Shown: piece by piece, positions 17,102 through 25,714 of the stretch
Layout: each line of letters begins with the position of its first letter
Position numbering within the stretch: the first letter of the stretch is position 1
Assembly (NCBI GenBank): GCA_002746535.1
Contig: NVWA01000019.1
Span: 51,133 to 115,132 of the forward strand
Direction of reading: 5' to 3'
DNA from: Planctomycetota bacterium
Lineage (GTDB): Bacteria; Planctomycetota; GCA-2746535
Length of the DNA stretch: 64,000 nucleotides
The notes under the pieces: generated by a model
Told to the model about the DNA's origin: nothing
What the model saw: the letters and a program-made list of their open reading frames with translations, nothing else
Database searches by the model: none
Translations under genes and position numbers: made by a program

Positions 17102-19081
17102 GTGAAAATTGTATACGAAGTAGATGATGTCGAGCAATTTTTCGAACTTCAAGAAGGCAATTGGACTGTTGGTCGATCAAGTTCTGCAACTTTTACCATT
17201 AGAAATGATACCATTTCAAAAGTTCACGCAGCGTTTGAATTTCAAGATGGAAAATTAACCGTCAAGGATTTAGATAGTAGTAATGGTGTCTTTGTAAATG
17301 GAGTTAAAGTAGAAGAGCAACTATTACAACCTACAGACAGAGTCAAAATCGGTAATATAAAATTTAATATTAGCATGTCCCAAGAAGAATTGGCAATATA
17401 TCATGGTAGTGATACAAGTAGCTTTAGTTCTAATAGTGAAGACAACTCTGACAGCGGAGAGTTGACACCGGCTGGTGGTGTTGAAGCTGTAGTAGATGTG
17501 AACCCTGATGTGGGTGAAGAATCGAAGACTTTTTTTGATGTGCAAAATTATGCTCCTGCCCAAGTATTAGCTAATAGTCCTGCTGTTGTTGCTGCTCCTG
17601 GAAGTGCAGCAGAGTCGCCAATAAAATTATTAATGCAAAACAGAAAGCTCCTTTTAATAGTATTAGGCGGTGCCGTAATGTTATTCTTGATGCTTATAGT
17701 TCTTTTGAATGATCCAAATGAAAAAAGAAAACCAACCAAGTCAAGAAAAATACAAGGTGTCATTTCTGACAAGTATGAAGAAAATCTTAAACAAGGATCT
17801 CAAGTATTTCTTTCAGAACCTGTTAAAGCGTTAGAGTTTTTTAAGAAAGCTTTAAAGATTACCACCAAAGGAAATACTAATACGGCTAGCTCATTAATTG
17901 AATTAACTAACTTATGGATTGATGCCAAAATGAGTTGGTTAGGTGTAGATAGACATATCTTTAGAAGGATATTAGATGATATCCGTTTAGAAGATGAAGG
18001 TCAACCAGGTGCTGTAATGTATGATTTTGTTTTGAAGTATTCTCGGTTAGAAAAAGATGAAGAGAAAAATGAAATTAAATTTGCTGAAATTGTACAGCTG
18101 TTGAGTAGGGACTTAATAAAAGAATCGAAAGAGAAATTACAAGGAATTCCTGCTAGTTCATCTATTAAAGCAAAAGCAAGGCTTCGAATCTCTAATCATG
18201 AGAGAAAATTAATAAAGGGATTAAAAGAGAGAATTAACGCCGCTAGTCGTTCAGGTGAGCGACTAAGAGAGATTAGATTATTAAATGAATTGATGCCAAT
18301 GTTATTACCCGCTGATAGGTTAGATTATCTCAGTAGATTAGGGACTCTTCGAAAAGGTGTTGCCATTGAAAAGGTATTTGCTGAAGGAATTCGATTATTT
18401 GAAAAAGGTGATTTAGCTAAAGCACAAATATTATTAAAGGAATTAACTGAGAAAGATGCTAAATATTATGCTGCTCAGAAAATATTAAAAAAAATAAGAT
18501 TTATTAACACAAAGAAAAAAGCTGAATTCTTCTATAATGATCAAGGTGATGGTAAAAATGCGATATTAATTCTTAATAAACTTTCGTCTTCAAAATTGAT
18601 AGCTTATGAAAAAAGAATAAAAGCGGTAATGAAATTGTTTAAAGAAGCTAAGAGGCATGGTAGACACAATCCTGATAGTATTAAAGCTCAAAACAAATTA
18701 AAAGAGCTGATGGCGCTTGAAAATAATGAAGATAATAAATATTATCAAAGAGCTAAAGCACTACTTGCTAAATGGACGGATAAAGCAGCAAAGGCTAAAA
18801 GAATCTTTGCTGGTGCCCTAAACAAACTTAGAACCAGGGATTACGTATCTGCGAGAAGTATGTGTGTAGAAGTAAAAAAATTAAAACCTGATTTTGATAT
18901 TAGCAGGATCACTAAAAAAGTTAATTCCTATGTATCAAAGGTGCTGAACACGCAGGTTCGAAACGAAAAATCTGTAAATGTTCGCAAGGAAGTTTTAACA
19001 AATCTTGAAAAAATGGTGTATCCAGAAGATGAGCATCATGATTATATTATCACTCAATTGGAAGATTTAAAACAAGAGTAA
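17102..19081 (+). CDS. FHA domain membrane protein with long helical repeat region
   Basis: A 659-residue protein beginning at GTG 17102 behind GAGGTGAT. Residues 1-95 form an FHA domain (VGRSSSATFTI, SKVHAAFEF, DSSNGVFVNGVKV), followed by a Ser/Asp/Glu-rich linker and one transmembrane helix near 183-205 (LLLIVLGGAVMLFLMLIVLL). The remaining 450 residues are highly charged helical hairpins of a TPR-like kind (VFAEGIRLFEKGDLAKAQILLKEL, AGALNKLRTRDYVSARSMCVEV). The architecture parallels the upstream FHA protein. With FHA-CpaF this makes three FHA domains in one operon. Role in the Tad machine is inferred from context only. Confidence 0.82.
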   Translation: MKIVYEVDDVEQFFELQEGNWTVGRSSSATFTIRNDTISKVHAAFEFQDGKLTVKDLDSSNGVFVNGVKVEEQLLQPTDRVKIGNIKFNISMSQEELAIYHGSDTSSFSSNSEDNSDSGELTPAGGVEAVVDVNPDVGEESKTFFDVQNYAPAQVLANSPAVVAAPGSAAESPIKLLMQNRKLLLIVLGGAVMLFLMLIVLLNDPNEKRKPTKSRKIQGVISDKYEENLKQGSQVFLSEPVKALEFFKKALKITTKGNTNTASSLIELTNLWIDAKMSWLGVDRHIFRRILDDIRLEDEGQPGAVMYDFVLKYSRLEKDEEKNEIKFAEIVQLLSRDLIKESKEKLQGIPASSSIKAKARLRISNHERKLIKGLKERINAASRSGERLREIRLLNELMPMLLPADRLDYLSRLGTLRKGVAIEKVFAEGIRLFEKGDLAKAQILLKELTEKDAKYYAAQKILKKIRFINTKKKAEFFYNDQGDGKNAILILNKLSSSKLIAYEKRIKAVMKLFKEAKRHGRHNPDSIKAQNKLKELMALENNEDNKYYQRAKALLAKWTDKAAKAKRIFAGALNKLRTRDYVSARSMCVEVKKLKPDFDISRITKKVNSYVSKVLNTQVRNEKSVNVRKEVLTNLEKMVYPEDEHHDYIITQLEDLKQE

Positions 19082-19112
19082 TTTTAACATACAAACAAAG
19101 GATATCGGAGCC

Positions 19113-20321
19113 GTGGAAGAATTTTTTAAAAATCAAAATGTAGTGGATTCAATCAAAACGATAATAATAATTTTTAGTGCTTTAATTGCTTTTGTTGTCT
19201 CTAAAAAAGTAATCTTAAAGATTATTGAAAAGATAACTCAAAAAACAAAATCAAATTGGGACAATGTTTTATTTGAGCAAAAAGTTTTTAATAGATTTGC
19301 CTATTTATCTCCGGCTATCATCCTGTATTTATTCGCAGATAAAATCACCTTTAATTTTCTTGATGCTGATTTAGTTCAAAAATTATTAATCACATACATG
19401 GCTATTGTAGTGCTACTAACCATTGATAAAGTGCTGAATTCTTTCATAGAAATTTATAGAAGCTTTGAGGTTTCGAAGAGAGTTCCTGTAAAAGGTTATA
19501 TTCAATTATTAAAAATATTTTTGTATATTATTGGTAGCATTATGATTATTGCCAATTTATTAGATAAATCACCAACAACATTATTAAGCGGTATTGGCGC
19601 ACTAACTGCCGTATTAATGTTGGTCTTCAAGAATTCTATATTATCTTTGGTGGCTAATATTCAGATCACTTCAAACAAGTTAATCAAAATCGGTGATTGG
19701 TTGGAAATCAAAAGATTTGGTGCTGATGGCGACGTTATCGAAATTGCATTAAATTATATTCGAATTCAAAACTGGGATAAAACAATTTCCGTTGTGCCTA
19801 TGCACCTAATGTTAGAAGAAGCCTATAAAAACTGGAGTGGTATGACTAATTCAGGAGGCCGAAGAATTAAAAGATCAATTCATTTAGATATTAATAGTAT
19901 CAAACTTTGTGATGAAAAAATGATTGAACGTTTTAATAAAATAAATTTATTAAATGATTATATGGCCAAAAAAATAGACGATATAAAAAATGAAAATGAT
20001 AGTTCTGAATTTGATAACACCTTACTCGTTAATGGTAGACATCTTACAAATATTGGTACCTATCGGGCATATATTCAAGCTTATCTTGCAGCGAATCCAT
20101 CAATTCATAAAGACATGACCTTTTTAGTTAGACAATTAGCACCAGATGAAAAAGGATTGCCAATAGAGTTGTATATATTCAGTAATAATATTAATTGGGT
20201 TGCCTATGAAGGAATTCAAGCCGATATTTTTGATCACTTATTAGCTGTGGCTCCTGAATTCGATTTGAGAATTTATCAATCACCAGCCGGCAATGATTTT
20301 AATAAGTTAGTATCACAATAA
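19113..20321 (+). CDS. MscS family mechanosensitive ion channel
   Basis: A 402-residue membrane protein with four or so N-terminal helices and the MscS pore/beta-domain signature: LLSGIGALTAVLMLVFKN, SILSLVANIQITSNKLIKIGDWLEI and the downstream VIEIALNYIRIQNWDKTISVVP. MscS channels release solutes on hypo-osmotic shock; this is the longer YnaI/YbdG-like kind with a C-terminal domain (FLVRQLAPDEKGLPIELYIF). Start is GTG 19113; GGAG lies only 2 bp away, so AAGG at 19098 is the more usable ribosome site. Positioned 31 bp after the FHA protein and 25 bp before the rhomboid gene, in the same run. Confidence 0.9.
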   Translation: MEEFFKNQNVVDSIKTIIIIFSALIAFVVSKKVILKIIEKITQKTKSNWDNVLFEQKVFNRFAYLSPAIILYLFADKITFNFLDADLVQKLLITYMAIVVLLTIDKVLNSFIEIYRSFEVSKRVPVKGYIQLLKIFLYIIGSIMIIANLLDKSPTTLLSGIGALTAVLMLVFKNSILSLVANIQITSNKLIKIGDWLEIKRFGADGDVIEIALNYIRIQNWDKTISVVPMHLMLEEAYKNWSGMTNSGGRRIKRSIHLDINSIKLCDEKMIERFNKINLLNDYMAKKIDDIKNENDSSEFDNTLLVNGRHLTNIGTYRAYIQAYLAANPSIHKDMTFLVRQLAPDEKGLPIELYIFSNNINWVAYEGIQADIFDHLLAVAPEFDLRIYQSPAGNDFNKLVSQ

Positions 20322-20346
20322 TTAATGTGATTAATTTGAGGTCATA

Positions 20347-22005
20347 GTGGATAAAAAGCCTAAGCGTACAAAAAGAAAAATCAGGCGTTCAAAAGAAAAA
20401 TCAACAAAATCAATAAATTTGCGAGACTTCGGTAGAAGTTTGAGTCTCTATGGTAGTGTTTTCTTTTTCTTGACGCTTTCTTTATTGCCATGGTGGAAGT
20501 CTGTCGACATCTCATTAACAGCACTAAATTTATTTTCCTTACTTAGCGATCCTTCAATTAAAATTGGACTTTTCGTTATTTTTATATTAGGTGCGATTCA
20601 CATAGCGCTGATCGTCTTAGATACTAATAAAGATATAAAAATAATACTTATAACTTCATCCTTTATATCAGGTATTGCAATAGCTGCTTTTTCAGGCTAT
20701 TTTTTCATAACGCAAGTTCGACAAATGGGTCCATTGTTTGCCTTTATTAGTGGCATAGGCTTGATCTATAGTGGGTATTTTTTGCTGAATACAAAGTGGA
20801 AACCTAAAATCAAAGAGAGCATAGAAAAAAAAGAAAAAAGAACACCTTGGGTCATTATATCTTTAATAGCCTTTAATTGTTTGATTCTAATTATTGTTAA
20901 TTATATTTTTACGGAAAATAAAAATTCAATCATCCGTGAACTAAGCCTGATAGGTGGTTCGCCTCGATGGTATACTTTATTTACATCAACTTTTTTACAT
21001 ATCGACTTTTCCCATTTCTTTTCAAACATGATTGTATTATGGTGGGTGGGCAATATTCTTATTTCTAAAATCAAACCTACATTTTTTATTTTTGTATTCA
21101 TATTATCAGGTGCGATTGGAAGCCTTTCGTGTTTATTAATTGATCCAAGAATTTATGCACCTATCTTAGGAGCATCCGGTGCAATTGCAGGACTGATTGG
21201 GCTTGGATGTGTAATCGCTCCAAACATTATTTGTAATGTGCCTTATTACACTCTTTTGTGGTGTGGTCGATATCCTGTCCGTGCAGTCTGGATTTTTGCT
21301 TTATGGATTATGACCCAATCGCTTGCGGCATTTAATTTATCCATTGGCGTAGATGGTAACGTTGCTTATTGGGCACATTTGGGTGGAATTCTGTGCGGGA
21401 TAACATGTGGGATTATTTATCTAAAAATATTTAATGCAGATTCAAATGATAAAAATGTTGAGGAAGATCCCATTGAAAAGGATTTAACTTTAGCGGATAA
21501 AAGATTGTTGGTTAATAAACGAAATGATAAAACATTTTTCCCCCAATATCTAATAGGAACTTCTCTAATGATTACACTATTGGCGGTATTCTTATCCTAT
21601 TCTAATTTTACCATCATGGGCAGAATAGCTGGATTCCAGTTAGCATGGAATAAAGGTTCTGTTGCAGAATTAGGGTCGTTTTTTAGGAAAGAATCTCAAG
21701 ATAGTATGATTCAGAAACTAGAAAAAAAAATACATAAATATGATCCGGCTGTGAAGCTGGGTTCAACACAACTCAGGATCTCATTGTCTAATGCTATATA
21801 CTATGAAGACCGCTGTGATGTCGAATATTATATTGCACCGGCTGGAGTAGACCCTTATCGTGAACCTAATAAGTGTGGAAAAATTTATGTGATATTTTAT
21901 AAAATTAAACATGTGTGGACTGTGCGAACCTTTAACTTTTCTAAATTTAAAATTAAAAAACGAGTTTCCACTGAGTTAAAGAATATTCATAAAGATAAGG
22001 AATAA
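20347..22005 (+). CDS. Rhomboid family intramembrane serine protease
   Basis: A 552-residue polytopic protein. A basic N-terminus (KRTKRKIRRSKEK) and four helices precede the rhomboid core: TSTFLHIDFSHFFSNMIVLWWVG (family HxxxxHxxxN), the nucleophile GASGAIAGLIGLG (Ser near 277) and the catalytic His in YWAHLGGILCGITCG. A C-terminal helix and a 140-residue soluble domain follow, making it longer than minimal rhomboids. Rhomboids cut substrates within the membrane; the target here is unknown. Start GTG 20347 has TTGAGG just upstream. The context suggests membership of the FHA/Tad operon, but a housekeeping role is equally possible. Confidence 0.9.
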   Translation: MDKKPKRTKRKIRRSKEKSTKSINLRDFGRSLSLYGSVFFFLTLSLLPWWKSVDISLTALNLFSLLSDPSIKIGLFVIFILGAIHIALIVLDTNKDIKIILITSSFISGIAIAAFSGYFFITQVRQMGPLFAFISGIGLIYSGYFLLNTKWKPKIKESIEKKEKRTPWVIISLIAFNCLILIIVNYIFTENKNSIIRELSLIGGSPRWYTLFTSTFLHIDFSHFFSNMIVLWWVGNILISKIKPTFFIFVFILSGAIGSLSCLLIDPRIYAPILGASGAIAGLIGLGCVIAPNIICNVPYYTLLWCGRYPVRAVWIFALWIMTQSLAAFNLSIGVDGNVAYWAHLGGILCGITCGIIYLKIFNADSNDKNVEEDPIEKDLTLADKRLLVNKRNDKTFFPQYLIGTSLMITLLAVFLSYSNFTIMGRIAGFQLAWNKGSVAELGSFFRKESQDSMIQKLEKKIHKYDPAVKLGSTQLRISLSNAIYYEDRCDVEYYIAPAGVDPYREPNKCGKIYVIFYKIKHVWTVRTFNFSKFKIKKRVSTELKNIHKDKE

Positions 22006-22014
22006 AAAGAATAA

Positions 22015-22923
22015 ATGAACCAAGTTGAAAAAATAGATAATTTTGAAGTCGTAACATTAAAAAATGATATCTGTCAGATTAAGATAGTTCCTGAATTAGG
22101 AATGAAAATCATTAGCCTAAAAAATGAAAAATCCTCTAGAGAGTGGATGTGGTCTGCTAAAAATCCGAATCAAATTTTTGAAAACGATCCTTTAGATCCT
22201 TTTGAGTTAAGTCCTTTGATAGGTGCAGATGAATGCTTACCGACGATAGATCCTTGTGAAATCAATGGAGTTGAAATGGGGGACCATGGTCTTGTTTGGT
22301 CGAAAAAATGTGATTACTCCTTAAATGAAAAGGAAATAATTTGTACTGCAGATCTTGAGCAAATTAAGATGAAATTTAAAAGAACGATTTCACTATCAGG
22401 ACCTGCAATACAATTTAAATATGAATTGCAAAATATGTCTTCAAATAAGCAGCCCTATATTTGGGCATTTCATCCCTTATTTAATATTCAGGAACATGAT
22501 CATTGGTCTTATGACGGTGTCTGGGGAAGTTTTTTATGTACCTCTTCAAAAAACATTCAAGGGGTATCACGAGGAAGTAATATTAGAGTAAATGATTTAA
22601 AAGGCTTCCTGAAAATGAACATTCGTAATGGAGAGAAAGACAATTATTTCATTAAAGGTTTTTTTACAAATGATAGTCAAACGATGATTGAAATTAAAAA
22701 TAAAGATACAAACGATTCCTTAATTTTTGACTATAAAAATATTCCATTTACTGGAATATGGCTAACAAGAGGTGGCTGGAATAATTATCATCATATTGTC
22801 ATAGAACCAAGTAACGCCTGTTATGAAAGTTTAAGTGAAGTTAGTGTGGATTCGGAAGAAACATCAACATTACAACCTCATGAAACGCGTGAATGGGAAT
22901 TCTCCATTAAGTTAAGCAACTAA
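22015..22923 (+). CDS. Galactose-mutarotase-like (aldose epimerase fold) protein
   Basis: A 302-residue soluble protein with the layout of the aldose 1-epimerase superfamily: an N-terminal beta stretch (ICQIKIVPELGMKIISLKNEKSS, matching the family's P..Ga.i.sl), a central IWAFHPLFNI whose His fits the catalytic HPYFNL position, and a C-terminal FTGIWLTRGGWNNYHHIVIEPS. It likely binds a sugar ring and could be a mutarotase, but a second canonical catalytic residue is not certain. It ends the plus-strand run that began at cpaB, 10 bp after the rhomboid gene, and converges with the M14 peptidase gene 7 bp away. Confidence 0.75.
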   Translation: MNQVEKIDNFEVVTLKNDICQIKIVPELGMKIISLKNEKSSREWMWSAKNPNQIFENDPLDPFELSPLIGADECLPTIDPCEINGVEMGDHGLVWSKKCDYSLNEKEIICTADLEQIKMKFKRTISLSGPAIQFKYELQNMSSNKQPYIWAFHPLFNIQEHDHWSYDGVWGSFLCTSSKNIQGVSRGSNIRVNDLKGFLKMNIRNGEKDNYFIKGFFTNDSQTMIEIKNKDTNDSLIFDYKNIPFTGIWLTRGGWNNYHHIVIEPSNACYESLSEVSVDSEETSTLQPHETREWEFSIKLSN

Positions 22924-22929
22924 AAATGT

Positions 22930-24150
22930 CTATACAAGATAAGGCGAGTCGTATTTCACTTCAATAAATCTTTCGTCACCTCCAAAGGGTTCGTTAATAT
23001 GCACAAGTATAAAGGTTGAGATGTCATCTTGCCAGGTTTCATAACCAAAGGTAGGATCTTTAGTAAGTTCCTTTCCCTTCCACATAACTTGATTTATTTC
23101 AGAGGGATTTTTAATCCTAATAATAACAGAAAATCGCTGAGGATTGTCGCCATTGATTCCTTTTGAAAATATTTTTACCCTGGCCGATTGATCAGGCCCA
23201 TCGGCTCCTCGATCTACTAGGCAAAAATTATTATTTAAAAACTTAATTAATTCGATTCGACTTATTCTTCTTTCGGCAATGGTCTTGCCATGTGCCATTA
23301 AACCAAATGTTTTGGTCCCAGATATTAAATCATTTGGATATCCAGGATGTTTTAATTGGAAATGATTTGATAATCCTATATCCAGTAATTCTTTTAATCG
23401 AGCAACGCCACTTGCTCTCCACTCTTTTTCTTTATAGTATTTTTCTATCGTTTCCAATCCAAAACCTAGCGTTTTATATAATACGGCAAGTTTAAGACTA
23501 AGTAATAAATCATGATCACCGTTGTCAACAAATGAACTCGGCACAATAAAGTCAGTTTGTGGGTAACCAGCTTTTTCAGCAGCTTGGTGCATTCTATTGG
23601 CCATTTCTGTCACATAGTTTTTATCCGGGGTAAATGATAATACCGGCGTTGCCCACATACACTCCTTCATGCCACCTCCAGCTCGACCATGTATATCTAC
23701 AAATACTTCAGGAATGAATTCCATGGCAAAATTTTCTAAGGCAATACCTTCCGGTGTATTAGATGATTTGTTTAGACAGTAACTATGTGCTATGTCATCA
23801 TCATTTGCATTTCGATAAGTGTTGGCCATGGAACCATCAGCATTTACACATGGAACGATGGCAATATCCAGCTGTTTTAATATTTCATTATTTTCCTGCT
23901 TTATAATATAATCAATAAGTTCTAATGCGATAGACCTTCCACTTTCTTCAGAACCATGCTGTCCAGCTACAATTAAAATTCTTTGCTTTTGATCGGCATT
24001 TGTTGTCGGGTCCGTGAACTGTAAACATGTTATGTCACGATCTTCCACTGATTTTCCCAAAGAGGATATTGTACAAAAGTCATAATGGCAATTCCTGATT
24101 TGTGAAATCTGCTTTTGAATATCATCATAATTTGGATGTGTATCGTCCAT
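22930..24150 (-). CDS. M14 family zinc carboxypeptidase-like protein
   Basis: A 406-residue protein with the metallocarboxypeptidase zinc site: GQHGSEESGRSIALEL gives the HxxE pair, VPCVNADGS is the substrate-binding Asn-Asp segment, VFVDIHGRAGGG supplies a third His ligand, and GLETIEKYY a catalytic Glu candidate. There is no signal peptide, so it acts in the cytoplasm or is exported by another route. M14 enzymes remove C-terminal residues or process peptidoglycan peptides; the substrate cannot be read from the sequence. The C-terminal 120 residues form a beta-rich domain (FSVIIRIKNPSEINQVMWKG). Confidence 0.82.
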   Translation of the reverse strand: MDDTHPNYDDIQKQISQIRNCHYDFCTISSLGKSVEDRDITCLQFTDPTTNADQKQRILIVAGQHGSEESGRSIALELIDYIIKQENNEILKQLDIAIVPCVNADGSMANTYRNANDDDIAHSYCLNKSSNTPEGIALENFAMEFIPEVFVDIHGRAGGGMKECMWATPVLSFTPDKNYVTEMANRMHQAAEKAGYPQTDFIVPSSFVDNGDHDLLLSLKLAVLYKTLGFGLETIEKYYKEKEWRASGVARLKELLDIGLSNHFQLKHPGYPNDLISGTKTFGLMAHGKTIAERRISRIELIKFLNNNFCLVDRGADGPDQSARVKIFSKGINGDNPQRFSVIIRIKNPSEINQVMWKGKELTKDPTFGYETWQDDISTFILVHINEPFGGDERFIEVKYDSPYLV

Positions 24151-24198
24151 TTGATTTCCTTAATGATTGTGAGTTAGTGAGAATGAAGTGTGGAAATT

Positions 24199-24223
24199 AA
24201 GAGGCGTTGTTGAAACGCCTCTT
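24199..24223 (-). terminator. Probable terminator of the terpene-cyclase-fold gene
   Basis: A perfect 10-bp stem, AAGAGGCGTT at 24199-24208 and AACGCCTCTT at 24214-24223, with a 5-nt loop. It lies 25 bp after the stop of the minus-strand gene at 24248-25459 and before the next minus-strand start. On the minus strand it is followed by TTAATTT, a weak but usable U-rich tail. Confidence 0.75.
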
Positions 24224-24247
24224 TGATAGATTAGCTAAAAGTCTGTA

Positions 24248-25459
24248 TTAATTTTTAGCTGATAGATTACTTTTGCAAGCTACAAGAGCAAAAAGGGCAT
24301 ATGCAGTAACTAAATCCGGATCACCTTCTAGCCATCGTTCTGATTCTTTATTTACCCAGCTGCCATTTGGCAATTGAAGTTTACCTAGATGCTCACCAAG
24401 TTCTTTAGCCCAAATAATTCTTCTGCCTTTATTCGTCTCAATTTTTGTTTCACCTAATGTATTTAGAGCTTCAGCCATAATTCTATAATAATTATAAAGA
24501 CCTTGTTTTGCTTGTTTTGCTGGCAACCCAGGGTTTGTAACCAATGAGAAGTTGTTCTTAACATAACGCATAGTTTCTTTGACACGAATATCATCTTTTG
24601 GAATTCCGGCAAATAGATAGGATTGCATTAATGTGTAGGTCATACTTCCATAGGAAGGATAACTAGTAGTACCATCACTATTTTTTATTTCTTTTCCTTT
24701 TGTGTTACCCGGATAATACATGGCACCGCCATCGTTCAATACTTTCGTACCTTTGATTGATTTATCTAAATCAGAAACTTCCGGAGAATTTTGAACTCTT
24801 TGCAAAAATACCACGGCATTCTTCCAAGCTTTATCATCTTTTTTAAGATCAGATGCTTTTAATGCCATTAAAGCAAAACCCGTGTTATTTAAATCCGGAT
24901 CAGCTTTGCCTTCTTTGTTGTAATCGAAACCGCCATATTGCCAATCCCCTTTTTTGTAGTTCCCATTTTCTTTTGAAAATTGAGCACCTTTTAAATAATT
25001 TTGTGTGTTCTTAATTTCCTCTTTATATTTTTCTTTATCCAATGATGTAAATGCAAGCAGGGCTACTGAAGTAAAATAATTTGAAAATTGAATAAAGTTT
25101 TTGCCGTATGAATGGTCTTTTGGGTTTTTTGTTTTTAAAATAAAATCAGCGGCACTAATTAAGTCTTTTTTATATTTACCTTTTAAGCTAGTTTTTGCAA
25201 CGGCCGCAACAATTAATCCGGTAATACCAGGGTTTGGTTGTTTTGGATTGCCAATTGAACCATCTTTGTTTGCACGTGTCATCAAATACTTGACTCCTTT
25301 TTCAATCTGCTGATCAATTTCCTTAATTGCTTTTTCATTTTTATCCGCACTATAAACAGCTACAGGATTAACCAAAAGAACGGCAATGATAAATGCGAAA
25401 ATTATCTTTAAATTAGCTAGATCAAGTGATTTTTTATTCATAAATTTCTCCATATTCAA
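24248..25459 (-). CDS. Exported prenyltransferase/squalene-cyclase-fold repeat protein
   Basis: A 403-residue protein with a signal peptide near residues 12-37 (LKIIFAFIIAVLLVNPVAVYSA) and an alpha/alpha-toroid of terpene-cyclase-like repeats: YLMTRANKDGSIGNPKQPN, GDWQYGGFDYNKEG, DLNNTGFALMALKAS and LQLPNGSWVNKESERW. Many such secreted proteins occur in planctomycetes and lentisphaeres, where they are annotated as prenyltransferase/squalene oxidase repeat proteins; no DxDD cyclase motif is seen and export argues against a true cyclase. Function unknown, perhaps surface or polysaccharide binding. Monocistronic: thiS lies upstream 31 bp and a strong hairpin follows. Confidence 0.82.
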   Translation of the reverse strand: MNMEKFMNKKSLDLANLKIIFAFIIAVLLVNPVAVYSADKNEKAIKEIDQQIEKGVKYLMTRANKDGSIGNPKQPNPGITGLIVAAVAKTSLKGKYKKDLISAADFILKTKNPKDHSYGKNFIQFSNYFTSVALLAFTSLDKEKYKEEIKNTQNYLKGAQFSKENGNYKKGDWQYGGFDYNKEGKADPDLNNTGFALMALKASDLKKDDKAWKNAVVFLQRVQNSPEVSDLDKSIKGTKVLNDGGAMYYPGNTKGKEIKNSDGTTSYPSYGSMTYTLMQSYLFAGIPKDDIRVKETMRYVKNNFSLVTNPGLPAKQAKQGLYNYYRIMAEALNTLGETKIETNKGRRIIWAKELGEHLGKLQLPNGSWVNKESERWLEGDPDLVTAYALFALVACKSNLSAKN

Positions 25460-25489
25460 GATTCATAACTTAATGTTAGTATGCAATTA

Positions 25490-25714
25490 TTAGCGACAAC
25501 CACCGCCTAAAGGTTGTATAATTTCCAATATATCATCATTTTTTAGAGTAATTTCATCAAATTTAGGCTTATCAATGATTTCACCGTTCAATTCAGCTGC
25601 AACATAGGGCGAATCAGGCTTTAAATAATCTATTGCCATTTGAAGTGTGTCGGTTGCCTGAAATTTGACAATTTCTCCATTTAATTGTATGGAGATGGAA
25701 TCATCGGATGGCAT
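25490..25714 (-). CDS. thiS: Sulfur carrier protein ThiS with unusual C-terminus
   Basis: ThiS carries sulfur as a C-terminal thiocarboxylate for thiazole synthesis. The ubiquitin-fold text is clear: ISIQLNGEIVKFQATDTLQ, VAAELNGEIID, NDDILEIIQPLGGG. The normal ThiS ends in Gly-Gly, but here Cys-Arg follow (GGGCR), so two residues would have to be removed first. I chose ATG 25714 because GGAAGGAA lies about 9 bp upstream and because a longer start at 25750 would add 12 unrelated residues overlapping thiH further. It overlaps thiH by 14 bp. No thiF gene is visible. Confidence 0.88.
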   Translation of the reverse strand: MPSDDSISIQLNGEIVKFQATDTLQMAIDYLKPDSPYVAAELNGEIIDKPKFDEITLKNDDILEIIQPLGGGCR

